7,095 nt of DNA from Treponema sp. (GTDB taxonomy: Bacteria > Spirochaetota > Spirochaetia > Treponematales > Breznakiellaceae). Both the position numbers and the translations under genes were made by a program. The stretch is taken from the NCBI GenBank assembly GCA_031277045.1, contig JAISLX010000019.1, positions 1 to 7,095 of the forward strand, read 5' to 3'. This document shows, piece after piece, positions 1 through 6,429 of the stretch (positions are counted from its first letter, which is position 1; the number at the start of each line of letters is the position of its first letter). The notes beneath the pieces were generated by a model. The model was not told the origin of the DNA, made no database searches, and saw nothing but the letters and a program-made list of their open reading frames with translations.

Positions 1-230
1 TCTCCAAATCCCGATGCCCAAAATACACGGCCCATATAATAGTCATATCCATATTCTTCCCATGATTTATATAATGGTTGGATCAATTTGGCATAATACA
101 TTATTTTTTCCCAAGCTTCCTCTTCTGACAAAAAACCTACATCGTATCCCCATCTGCATAATGCTATATTTCTACCCAAATCCCATGCTAAAATATTTCT
201 ATCGTTAAATATATTCCAATTTATTTCATA
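1..230 (-). pseudogene. DUF1266-domain protein, 5'-truncated fragment, runs off the left edge
   Basis: Reading the minus strand from 230 down to 1 gives 76 uninterrupted codons. They contain the hallmarks of the DUF1266 family: an AWDLGR stretch at fragment residues 15-20, then RWGYDVGFLSEEEAW (26-40), then SWEEYGYDYYMGR (56-68). The function of this family is not known; members are bacterial proteins often linked to accessory or toxin-immunity-like loci. Upstream the frame stays open to a TGA at 309-311, but the extra codons are only translated palindromic repeat, with no ATG, GTG or TTG. A normal member has roughly another hundred residues before this point, so the amino-terminal half and the start codon are missing. 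G+C is about 34%, far below the genes to the right. The carboxy end lies beyond the window. Family call is confident; that the copy is dead is inferred from the missing start and the repeat at the break. Confidence 0.75.
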
Positions 231-240
231 AAGCGGGTTT

Positions 241-380
241 AATACCCCGCTCCTTGGGGCGTGAACCTGGGGGTGCGGGGGATTTGTTCCCCCGCATACG
301 CAAATATTTCAAGGAGAAATCTTCAATACCCCGCTGCTTGCGGCGGGGATTCTTTATTGAAGATTCGAAGATGCCCCGCC
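241..380. repeat. Cluster of GC-rich palindromes (REP/MITE-like intergenic element)
   Basis: Three hairpin-forming units lie side by side. A short imperfect one (about 245-261) begins AATACCCCGC. A perfect 9-bp stem with a 5-nt loop follows (274-282 with 288-296). The third is composite: an 11-bp perfect outer stem (318-328 with 355-365), a 6-nt bulge and an inner CCCCGC/GCGGGG stem capped by CTTG (329-348). AATACCCCGCT occurs twice (241 and 325), and CCCCGC recurs at 374. The block has no run of T after a stem, so it is not a plain terminator. It sits exactly where the DUF1266 reading frame breaks. Repeats of this look are often scattered in intergenic DNA. That this one is multi-copy in the genome is inferred from its structure only. 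Confidence 0.6.
318..365. repeat. Composite hairpin: 11-bp outer stem plus GC inner stem
   Basis: The outer arms AATCTTCAATA (318-328) and TATTGAAGATT (355-365) are perfectly complementary. Inside, CCCCGCTG pairs with CGGCGGGG (329-336 with 341-348, one T-G wobble), leaving the loop CTTG and a one-sided 6-nt bulge, ATTCTT, at 349-354. This is the most strongly structured part of the palindromic cluster and would fold well as RNA or as extruded DNA. Confidence 0.7.
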
Positions 381-484
381 GGACTTTTGGTTTAAGTTCT
401 GTGGCGAGGTTCCTCATCCTCCAAACTAACGTTAAATTTTCGAACTACAGTTGACGAACCTTAATGACCCCTGGAAAATAAAGT

Positions 485-883
485 ATGGCAGATTTTTTGA
501 TCAAACGGGCACAAAAACTTTCTCATCATGAAGATACTTTAAAAGAGATAGAGCGCCGGTCTCATATCCGGTACCGGACATTCGCCAAGGTAAAATTCCG
601 GGGAATAATGGAGCAGGAAAGTCTGCTTAAGGACATTTCCATTACCGGCTGCTGTGTTGAGTGCACTTCTTTGGCGGATATTCAGGTTAATTCTAGCTAT
701 ACACTAGAAATAATTCCAGAGGTAAGTTCTAAAATTAGTCATTTTAACCTTGAGGTAAAAGCAGTTTGGATTAACGTGACGGGTTATTCCGGGGATGTAG
801 GCTTTGTCATTACCGCGTCTCCCAGGGGTAAATTGTTTCAACGCTATGTGGATTACCTTTCCTGGAAGGAAAGTTATCACTAG
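485..883 (+). CDS. PilZ-domain protein (c-di-GMP binding type)
   Basis: This 132-residue protein is a single PilZ domain behind a short charged amino-terminal helix (residues 1-22). Both halves of the c-di-GMP binding signature are present: RxxxR at R25-SHI-R29 and DxSxxG at D50-I-S52-I-T-G55, followed by the expected beta-strand pattern to about residue 112. PilZ proteins bind cyclic di-GMP in the cytoplasm and change the activity of a partner, often in motility, polysaccharide export or transcription. The partner cannot be read from this sequence. The start at 485 is the only good ATG before the domain; the ribosome binding site is weak (GGAAAATAAAG just upstream). It is followed 22 nt later by the methyltransferase gene on the same strand, suggesting co-transcription. 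Base composition is intermediate between the AT-rich left edge and the GC-rich genes to the right. Confidence 0.88.
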   Translation: MADFLIKRAQKLSHHEDTLKEIERRSHIRYRTFAKVKFRGIMEQESLLKDISITGCCVECTSLADIQVNSSYTLEIIPEVSSKISHFNLEVKAVWINVTGYSGDVGFVITASPRGKLFQRYVDYLSWKESYH

Positions 884-905
884 GCCGGCCGAACGCAAGG
901 CTGTG

Positions 906-1835
906 ATGGAAATCCCGCTTTCCGGACATATATATCAACCCGCTCCAGGTTTTGAGGATCATTTGGAACATGAATTGGGGAATTCTTTTGAACGCTGGGG
1001 AAATTTGTATTATGTGAATAAGACACCGGAAACTCCGGTATTCTGGCAGCGTAACACCTGGATCAAACCGTTTTTGCTGGAATTCGATTCGGTTTCCGGG
1101 GCGGCCCGGTACTTGCGAAGTATACAACGAAACTGGGCGCCGGTACTTCATACCCAATTTCGCCGGGGGGCCCTTATTGATTCCCTTATGCCTCCCATCT
1201 CCCGCAAACCCCGAAGCTTCCCCTGGCAGCTTCCCGGTGTCCCCCTTGGGGCCTGGACTTTGCTGGATGCTCATACCCTGGCGGGTTCCGCGTTTTGTTC
1301 CAGTCCGTTTCCCGCCGGGCTAATCCGGTTTGAGGAGGATAAAGAAGGACCTCCAAGCCGGGCTTACCTTAAACTTTGGGAAATCCTGGTTCGCTGCCGC
1401 TGCTGGCCCGGCCCTGGTCAGCGCTGTTTGGACGCCGGGGCAAGTCCCGGCGGCTGGACTTGGGCTCTGGCCCGCCTGGGGGCACAGGTAATTGCCGTTG
1501 ACCGGGCGGAACTGGAACCGCGTGTTCTTGCCATGACCGGTCCCGGTAATGCGCCTTTAGTACGTTATATCAGACACAATGCTTTTACCCTTGACCCCGC
1601 GGAATTTGGGCCGCTTGACTGGGTTTTTTGTGACGTGGCTTGCTATCCGTCCCGGCTTTACGAGTGGGTGGAAAAATTGTTAGCGGCCGGGATTCGCGGA
1701 AAATTTGTCTGTACCCTCAAAATGCAAGGTACGCCGGATCAGGATACGGCGCGGCGTTTTGCGGAGATTCCCGGCAGTCAGGTGCTGCATCTTTGCCATA
1801 ATAAACACGAATTGACCTGGATAAAATCTGAATAG
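906..1835 (+). CDS. RlmM/FtsJ-like SAM-dependent RNA 2'-O-methyltransferase
   Basis: The 309-residue product resembles RlmM, which methylates the ribose of C2498 in 23S rRNA in Escherichia coli. The SAM-binding loop is LDAGASPGGW (residues 175-184), followed by VIAVDR (195-200). The K-D-K-E catalytic tetrad of this Rossmann family can be traced as K156 (SRAYLK), D243 (FCD), K272 (TLK) and E302 (HNKHE). The amino-terminal 140 residues open with a PGFE motif (14-17), as in RlmM, but are shorter than in the 366-residue E. coli protein, so RNA target recognition may differ. The frame is open from 804, but that would overlap the PilZ gene by 80 nt. ATG 906 has an AAGG element (897-900) in front and places PGFE at the usual distance from the start; GTG 903 is an alternative. 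The exact rRNA target is not established, so no symbol is given. Confidence 0.82.
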   Translation: MEIPLSGHIYQPAPGFEDHLEHELGNSFERWGNLYYVNKTPETPVFWQRNTWIKPFLLEFDSVSGAARYLRSIQRNWAPVLHTQFRRGALIDSLMPPISRKPRSFPWQLPGVPLGAWTLLDAHTLAGSAFCSSPFPAGLIRFEEDKEGPPSRAYLKLWEILVRCRCWPGPGQRCLDAGASPGGWTWALARLGAQVIAVDRAELEPRVLAMTGPGNAPLVRYIRHNAFTLDPAEFGPLDWVFCDVACYPSRLYEWVEKLLAAGIRGKFVCTLKMQGTPDQDTARRFAEIPGSQVLHLCHNKHELTWIKSE

Positions 1836-1873
1836 GCAAGACATACACTGGTCCGGTGATACGTGAAACTGTA

Positions 1874-1894
1874 TCCGGCGCTTCTTGCGCCGGA
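1874..1894 (+). promoter_or_regulatory. Perfect 8-bp hairpin in the uppP leader
   Basis: TCCGGCGC (1874-1881) pairs perfectly with GCGCCGGA (1887-1894) around a TTCTT loop. No T-run follows, so it is not a standard intrinsic terminator. It lies 25 nt before the uppP start, in the 84-nt gap after the methyltransferase gene. It could stabilise or process the transcript, or be a minimal relative of the palindromes at the left edge. Any role is inferred. Confidence 0.5.
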
Positions 1895-1919
1895 CTGGGA
1901 ATCTCCGGTACTGTAGGGC

Positions 1920-2726
1920 ATGGACGTTGGTGAAAGTATTATCCTGGGGGCTATCCAGGGGCTTACCGAGTTTCTTCCGGTAAGCAGTTCTGGTCATTTG
2001 GTGCTTTTTCAAAAAATTTTGGGAATTTCCACGCAGGTTCTTTTTTTTGATACTCTGGTTCACGGGGGAACCCTGATTGCGGTGCTGGTGGTTCTGCGGA
2101 ACGATATTTGGGCCATTGTAAGGCGGCCTGTCCAGCCTCTTACCGCGTATCTTATTCTGGGAACCTTGCCGGCGGTAGCTGTTGCCTTGATCTTCAATGA
2201 TGTTGTGGAAGCGGCCTTTGAGTCCGGGGCCTTTTTGGGTTTTGCGTTCCTTGTTACCTCCATTTTTCTTACTTTTGCGGAAATTTTATCAAAAAAAGCC
2301 GCGAAACCGCGTCAAAAAGAGGAAATGACCTGGCGTGATTCTCTGATCATTGGGGTTTTTCAGGCAATTGCCATTGTTCCGGGAGTTTCCCGTTCCGGTT
2401 CTACCCTTTCAGCCTCCCTGGCAAGGGGACTGGACCGGGATTTTGCCGCCCGGTTTTCGTTTTTGCTGTCGATTCCGGCGATTTTGGGAGCTCTGGTCCT
2501 TCAGTTTAAGGATATGGCAGGCCCAATGGAGGCCGCCGGAGCCGGAGAAATAGGGGTTTTGCCCCTAATCGCGGGAACGTTGAGCGCTGCGGCGGTAGGT
2601 TTTTTTGCCATTACGTTTATGCTCAACCTTGTCCGGAAACGCTCCCTGTGGGGTTTCGCGGTCTACACCGGGGTTTTAGGTCTTTTGGTGCTGGTAGACC
2701 GGTATTTGACACGGGTTTTTTTCTAA
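1920..2726 (+). CDS. uppP: Undecaprenyl-diphosphate phosphatase (UppP/BacA family)
   Basis: The 268-residue polytopic membrane protein removes a phosphate from undecaprenyl diphosphate, regenerating the lipid carrier for peptidoglycan and surface polysaccharides; overproduction of the family gives bacitracin resistance. Both conserved signatures are intact. The first is QGLTEFLPVSSSGHL (13-27), with the QxxxE motif (Q13, E17) and the active-site histidine H26. The second is PGVSRSGST (154-162), with the catalytic arginine R158. Hydrophobic stretches along the chain fit the usual multi-span fold, with a charged cytoplasm-like loop near 124-140. Length is normal for the family. AGGG lies almost against the ATG, so the ribosome binding site is poor, but the conserved GAIQG segment begins where expected. 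It precedes the dTDP-rhamnose genes, a sensible partner because those sugars go into carrier-linked polymers. Confidence 0.95.
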   Translation: MDVGESIILGAIQGLTEFLPVSSSGHLVLFQKILGISTQVLFFDTLVHGGTLIAVLVVLRNDIWAIVRRPVQPLTAYLILGTLPAVAVALIFNDVVEAAFESGAFLGFAFLVTSIFLTFAEILSKKAAKPRQKEEMTWRDSLIIGVFQAIAIVPGVSRSGSTLSASLARGLDRDFAARFSFLLSIPAILGALVLQFKDMAGPMEAAGAGEIGVLPLIAGTLSAAAVGFFAITFMLNLVRKRSLWGFAVYTGVLGLLVLVDRYLTRVFF

Positions 2727-2766
2727 GACAGCCCTGGTTGTTCAATGCCTGTATATATGGTAGTCT

Positions 2767-2783
2767 GGAGGAAAGTTTTTCCT
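2767..2783 (+). promoter_or_regulatory. GGAGG ribosome binding site at unusual distance, inside a small hairpin
   Basis: GGAGG (2767-2771) is the only good Shine-Dalgarno sequence before rfbB, but it ends 25 nt ahead of the ATG at 2797. AGGAAA (2769-2774) can pair with TTTCCT (2778-2783), so part of the site may be masked. The frame is open back to a TAG at 2761-2763, with no ATG, GTG or TTG between; CTG 2782 is the only near-start codon at a normal distance. The ATG at 2797 remains the likely start because the nucleotide-binding motif begins eight residues later. Confidence 0.4.
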
Positions 2784-2796
2784 GGTCATAAAAACT

Positions 2797-3936
2797 ATGC
2801 GTAGTTTAAAAAACATACTGGTTACCGGCGGCTGCGGTTTCATTGGCGTAAATTTTATTCGCCTCTTGTTCAAGTATACGCCGGAATTTTCCGGCAGAAT
2901 CATTAATCTGGATGCTCTTACCTACGCGGGAAATATTACGAGCCTTCAAAGCATTGAAAAAGAATTTGGTATCGCCAGCGGTTCTACAGTTCGTTATTTT
3001 TTTGAACTTGGCGATATTTGCGATAGGGAGCGGCTGGAAGAGCTATTCGTCAAGTACAATATTGATACAGTGGTCAACTTTGCGGCGGAAAGCCATGTGG
3101 ACCGGTCGATCCTGGGGCCGGAGACCTTTGTAAAAACCAATGTGATGGGCGCTTTTGCCCTGTTGGACGTAGCCCGCCGCCACTGGCAGATTGGCTCCGG
3201 CGATCCGGCCAGACCCCTTCCGGTATCTGCGGACGCGGAGTATATTCCCGGCGTTATTTTTCACCATATCAGCACTGATGAAGTATACGGATCCCTGGAG
3301 GCAAACGGCCTTTTTACGGAGATAACTCCCTACGATCCCCGGTCTCCCTATTCCGCCAGCAAGGCCGCGAGCGATCATCTGGTTATGGCCTGGCATCATA
3401 CCTATGGTCTTCCGGTTACCCTGTCCAACTGTTCCAATAACTTTGGTCCCTTCCAGTTTCCAGAAAAGCTTATCCCCCTGATGATCATAAACATGCTGGA
3501 GGGGAAGCCCCTGCCGGTATACGGGGATGGCAAGAACATCAGGGACTGGCTGTACGTGGAAGACCACGCCCGTGCAATCTGGACCATCCTGGTCAACGGC
3601 AAATTCGGGGAGAAGTACAACATAGGCGGCGAGAACGAACGGGAAAATGTCGCCATTATTGGCGATCTTATCCAAATAGTGGCGGAGAAAACCGGCGCAG
3701 ATCCCCGGAAAATTCACGAAACTATCCGGTTTATAAAGGACCGGCCCGGTCATGACCGGCGCTATGCCATTGACTGTTCCAAAATAAAACGCGAACTAGG
3801 CTGGAAACAGGAAACTTTTTTTGAGGATGGGCTTAACAAAACCGTGGATTGGTACATGGCCAACATGACCTGGATTGACCGTATCCGCAGCGGGGAATAC
3901 CGCTACTGGGTGGAGGAAAACTACGGCCGCCGCTGA
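2797..3936 (+). CDS. rfbB: dTDP-glucose 4,6-dehydratase
   Basis: This 379-residue extended short-chain dehydrogenase converts dTDP-D-glucose to dTDP-4-keto-6-deoxy-D-glucose, the second step of dTDP-L-rhamnose synthesis, in the cytoplasm with bound NAD. Visible are the Rossmann loop TGGCGFIG (10-17), NLDALTYAGN (37-46), AAESHVDRS (96-104), the catalytic TDE triplet T160-D161-E162 in HISTDEVYGS, and YSASK with Y185 and K189. NNFGPFQFPEKLIP (214-227) and DWLYVEDHARA (250-260) are typical of RmlB. It is somewhat longer than the usual 340-360 residues, mainly from an insert near 128-152 just before the catalytic strand. It is the first gene of the rfbBACD cluster, 70 nt after uppP and 12 nt before rfbA. 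The symbol rmlB is equivalent. Confidence 0.96.
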   Translation: MRSLKNILVTGGCGFIGVNFIRLLFKYTPEFSGRIINLDALTYAGNITSLQSIEKEFGIASGSTVRYFFELGDICDRERLEELFVKYNIDTVVNFAAESHVDRSILGPETFVKTNVMGAFALLDVARRHWQIGSGDPARPLPVSADAEYIPGVIFHHISTDEVYGSLEANGLFTEITPYDPRSPYSASKAASDHLVMAWHHTYGLPVTLSNCSNNFGPFQFPEKLIPLMIINMLEGKPLPVYGDGKNIRDWLYVEDHARAIWTILVNGKFGEKYNIGGENERENVAIIGDLIQIVAEKTGADPRKIHETIRFIKDRPGHDRRYAIDCSKIKRELGWKQETFFEDGLNKTVDWYMANMTWIDRIRSGEYRYWVEENYGRR

Positions 3937-3948
3937 TAAGAGGACGCA

Positions 3949-4824
3949 TTGAAAGGTATTATTCTTGCCGGGGGGTCCGGTACCCGGCTTTATCCCCTTA
4001 CGCTGGCGGTGTCAAAGCAGATACTTCCCCTCTACGATAAGCCCATGATCTACTACCCCCTGTCTGTGCTGATGCTTGCCGGTATCCGCGAGGTGTTGAT
4101 TATCTCGACCCCCCGTGATCTTCCCCTGTTCCAGGAGCTGTTCGGCGGCGGGGAATGGCTGGGGATGCGTTTCGAGTACCGGGTTCAGGAAGACCCGCGG
4201 GGCCTGGCCGATGCCTTTATCATTGGCGCCGGTTTTATCGGCGGCGATTCGTCGGCCCTGGTGCTGGGGGACAATGTGTTCTATGGCCGGGGGTTCAGCC
4301 GGACCCTGCGATCCGCCGCCGCCCAGATCGCGGACAAGGGAGGCGGGGCAATATTCGGCTATTACGTGAAAGACCCCGGTGCCTACGGTGTGGTGGAATT
4401 CGACGCCCGGGGCAGGGCCCTTTCCATCGAGGAAAAACCAGCAAAGCCTAAGTCCCATTACGCGGTGCCGGGCCTTTATTTTTACGATTCCGCCGTGGTT
4501 GGCATAGCCCGGTCAATAAAACCTTCTGCGCGGGGGGAGATCGAAATAACCGCCGTCAACAACGTGTACCTGGAGCAGGGCCGCCTTTCCGTCGAGACGC
4601 TGGGCCGGGGCATGGCCTGGCTGGATACGGGCACCTACGACGGTCTTTTGGAAGCCTCCAATTTTATCGCCACCATTCAGAAACGCCAGGGCATGTACGT
4701 TTCCTGCATCGAGGAAATTGCCTTTGCCAACGGCTGGATTTCCCGGAACAATCTTGCGGCCCTGGCCAAAAAGTACAAGACCGCTTACGGCGAATATTTA
4801 GCGTATATCGCGGAAGGCCTGTAG
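3949..4824 (+). CDS. rfbA: Glucose-1-phosphate thymidylyltransferase
   Basis: The 291-residue enzyme joins glucose-1-phosphate and dTTP to give dTDP-glucose and pyrophosphate, the first committed step of the rhamnose pathway. The nucleotide-binding loop [11 protein letters not shown] (8-18), the lysine in SKQ (K23), [12 protein letters not shown] (28-38), the metal-binding LGDN (D108), EEKP (161-164) and WLDTGT with D226 are all in place. Length matches the family. The start is TTG at 3949, chosen because AAGAGGA stands four bases in front and because it gives the standard MKGIILAGG beginning; there is no ATG near it. One small difference from E. coli RmlA is that the EITD segment before the conserved Asn reads EITA (A202). 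It lies 12 nt after rfbB and 5 nt before rfbC, so it is very likely in one operon with both. Confidence 0.96.
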   Translation: MKGIILAGGSGTRLYPLTLAVSKQILPLYDKPMIYYPLSVLMLAGIREVLIISTPRDLPLFQELFGGGEWLGMRFEYRVQEDPRGLADAFIIGAGFIGGDSSALVLGDNVFYGRGFSRTLRSAAAQIADKGGGAIFGYYVKDPGAYGVVEFDARGRALSIEEKPAKPKSHYAVPGLYFYDSAVVGIARSIKPSARGEIEITAVNNVYLEQGRLSVETLGRGMAWLDTGTYDGLLEASNFIATIQKRQGMYVSCIEEIAFANGWISRNNLAALAKKYKTAYGEYLAYIAEGL

Positions 4825-4829
4825 CCGGT

Positions 4830-5387
4830 ATGCCGTTTTCCTTTACCCTCTGCCCCATTCCGGGCCTTGTCGAGATTCAGCCCAAGGTTTTCGGGGACAG
4901 CCGGGGCTATTTTTTTGAAAGCTATTCCCAGCGGGATTACGCCGCCGCCGGCATTACGCTCCCCTTTGTCCAGGATAACCAGTCCCGTTCGGTAAAAGGG
5001 GTACTCCGGGGTCTCCACTTTCAAAAAACCCACCCCCAGGGCAAGCTGGTCCGCGCCGTTTTTGGTGAGATCTTTGATGTGGCGGCGGATCTGCGGCCCG
5101 GTTCCCCCGATTACGGCGCGTGGTACGCCGTTACGCTAAGCGGCGAAAAGCAAAATCAGTTTTACATTCCCCCCGGCTTTGCCCACGGTTTTTTGGTGCT
5201 AAGCGAAACCGCCGTCTTTGCCTACAAATGTACAGATTTTTACTATCCCGAAGATGAAGGGGGGATAATCTGGAACGATCCCGCCCTTGGTATAACGTGG
5301 CCGGATATTGGCGCAGAGTACCTGCTGTCCGATAAGGATAAAAAACTCCCCGCTTTCGCGCCCTTCCCCGGTTCGGACAATGCCTGA
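4830..5387 (+). CDS. rfbC: dTDP-4-dehydrorhamnose 3,5-epimerase
   Basis: This 185-residue cupin-fold enzyme inverts C3 and C5 of dTDP-4-keto-6-deoxyglucose to give dTDP-4-keto-L-rhamnose. Family marks are FGDSRGYFFE (21-30), GVLRGLHFQ (57-65) with the catalytic base H63, QGKLVRA with K72, IFDVAADLRPGSP (81-93), IPPGFAHGF (113-121) with H119, Y132 in the position of the general acid, and WNDP (148-151). The usual AQ before GKL reads PQ here, a minor change. Length is normal. The gene begins 5 nt after rfbA, and its stop overlaps the rfbD start by 8 nt, which suggests translational coupling. Confidence 0.96.
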   Translation: MPFSFTLCPIPGLVEIQPKVFGDSRGYFFESYSQRDYAAAGITLPFVQDNQSRSVKGVLRGLHFQKTHPQGKLVRAVFGEIFDVAADLRPGSPDYGAWYAVTLSGEKQNQFYIPPGFAHGFLVLSETAVFAYKCTDFYYPEDEGGIIWNDPALGITWPDIGAEYLLSDKDKKLPAFAPFPGSDNA

Positions 5388-6349
5388 AAATCCCTCCCCC
5401 CAAACCGCGCCGCGCCTCCCCGGCGGAACGCGGCTATGGCTTATCGGCTGCGGGGGTATGCTGGGGACGGAATTGACCCGGCTCCTCGAAAAACGGGGCA
5501 TCCCCTTTGCCGGTACCGACCGGGAAGTTGACATTACTGATCCGGCGGCGCTGGATGCCTATGCGGAAGCGCAGAGCGTCCGGGGCCGGATCACCTGGAT
5601 CGTCAACTGCGCCGCCTACACCGCCGTGGACAAGGCGGAGGACGATGTTGAAACCTGCCGGATCCTGAACGCTGTGGGGCCCGGCAATATCGCCCGGACG
5701 GCGAAACGATTGGGCGCCCGGCTTATCCACATTTCCACCGACTATGTTTTTGATGGAAAGGGCGTCCCCCTGGCCGAGGGGGGCATCAGGCCCTACCGGG
5801 AGGACGATGACACGAATCCCACCGGGGTTTACGGCCTTACCAAGCGGGACGGGGAGCGGCGGGTGCTGGAAAACAACGAAAATTCCTACATCGTCCGCAC
5901 CGCCTGGCTTTACGGTGAATACGGCGGCAACTTTGTCCATACCATGCTGCGCCTTATGAACGAGCGGGACGAGGTAAAGGTGGTGGACGATCAGCGGGGC
6001 AGCCCGACCTGGGCGGCGGATCTGTCCCGGACCCTGCTGTCCCTGATTCTGGCCTGTGACGCCCCCGCCTCCGCCGTTCCGGCCCCCGGCCTCTACCATT
6101 ACACCAACGAGGGAATCGTCAGCTGGTTCGATTTTGCACAGGAAATCTACCGCCAGGGCCGGGGCCGGGGCCTTATAAAAAAGGACTGCGCGGTGCGGCC
6201 CTGCGCCAGCGCCGAATACCCCGCCAAGGTTACCCCGCCCCGCCTACTCGGCGCTGGACAAAACCAAAATCAAAACGGCCCTGGCCCTCACCATCCCCCC
6301 CTGGGACGCCAGCCTTCAACATTATTTGGAATCCCGGACATGGGAGTGA
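5380..6349 (+). pseudogene. rfbD: dTDP-4-dehydrorhamnose reductase with a frameshift near its 3' end
   Basis: RfbD reduces dTDP-4-keto-L-rhamnose to dTDP-L-rhamnose with NAD(P)H, the last step of the pathway. The start is ATG 5380, overlapping rfbC by 8 nt; the frame is open from 5308 but that would lie inside rfbC. Recognisable are GCGGMLG (23-29), VNCAAYTAVDKAE (75-87), ISTDYVFDG (118-126), YGLTK with Y151 and K155, and VRTAWLYG (172-179). After residue 285 (KVT) the frame drifts into a low-complexity QNQNQNGPGP tail that stops at 6376-6378 and gives 332 residues. The +1 frame instead reads RPAYSALDKTKIKTAL and on to a TGA at 6347-6349, the normal RmlD ending, giving about 322 residues if repaired. 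The switch lies in the run ACCCCGCCCCGCC (6232-6244). It may be a sequencing error or a real mutation; the rest of the gene shows no decay. Confidence 0.9.
6233..6244 (+). repeat. rfbD: CCCCG tandem repeat (2.4 copies) at the rfbD frame break
   Basis: The bases read CCCCGCCCCGCC, a five-base unit repeated 2.4 times. Removing one C from the first run, or adding one whole unit, both restore the frame and produce the conserved R-P-A-Y. The tract is short for a contingency repeat, but it explains why the frame breaks here. Confidence 0.6.
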
Positions 6350-6381
6350 TGGGTGAATTGGCCGAAAAAGCCGTTTAACCC

Positions 6382-6410
6382 TTGACAAAAAACAAAATAA
6401 CGAATAAAAT
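6382..6410 (+). promoter_or_regulatory. Near-consensus sigma-70 promoter for the right-edge nuclease gene
   Basis: TTGACA (6382-6387) is a perfect -35 element. After a 17-bp spacer comes TAAAAT (6405-6410), one base from the -10 consensus. The element begins right after the stop of the drifted rfbD frame and is AT-rich, like the gene it precedes. It gives the nuclease gene its own strong start of transcription, independent of the rfb operon, with a leader of roughly 12-15 nt before the ATG. Confidence 0.78.
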
Positions 6411-6421
6411 CTTCTAAAAGT

Positions 6422-6426
6422 GGGGA
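6422..6426 (+). promoter_or_regulatory. Ribosome binding site of the nuclease gene
   Basis: GGGGA ends 3 nt before ATG 6430 and 6 nt before ATG 6433. The two ATGs are adjacent and in frame, so the true start may be the second one. Confidence 0.6.
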
Positions 6427-6429
6427 TCA

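Noticed and set aside
14..208. Open frame of 64 codons on the + strand at the left edge
   Set aside because: The opposite strand reads as conserved DUF1266 sequence across the same bases, so this frame is only its shadow.
241..380. CRISPR array
   Set aside because: The units are palindromes of different lengths without regular spacing or unique spacers of even size.
226..417. Open frame of 63 codons on the minus strand, rich in Arg, Gly and Pro
   Set aside because: It is a translation of the palindromic repeat cluster; it has no recognisable domain and its composition comes from the hairpins.
451..480. Promoter for the PilZ gene (TTGACG at 451)
   Set aside because: No acceptable -10 hexamer lies at the right distance; the best match, AAAATA, is poor and would leave almost no leader.
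804..905. Upstream extension of the methyltransferase frame to ATG 804
   Set aside because: It would overlap 80 nt of the PilZ gene, and the added residues are the PilZ carboxy end in another frame; ATG 906 has a better context.
2706..2758. Promoter for rfbB (TTGACA at 2706, TATATA at 2752)
   Set aside because: The two elements are 40 nt apart, far from the required 16-18, and neither has a proper partner.
3043..3753. Open frame of 236 codons on the minus strand opposite rfbB
   Set aside because: rfbB is conserved throughout this stretch; the antisense product has no recognisable motif.
5308..5379. Upstream extension of the rfbD frame to ATG 5308
   Set aside because: It lies inside rfbC, and the added residues are not RmlD-like; ATG 5380 gives the normal short overlap.
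5434..6099. Open frame of 221 codons on the minus strand opposite rfbD
   Set aside because: It lies opposite a clearly conserved gene; long antisense frames are common in GC-rich coding DNA and this one shows no domain.
6350..6381. Intrinsic terminator after rfbD
   Set aside because: Only a 3-bp GGC/GCC pairing around the A-run is available and no T-run follows; no convincing terminator is seen.
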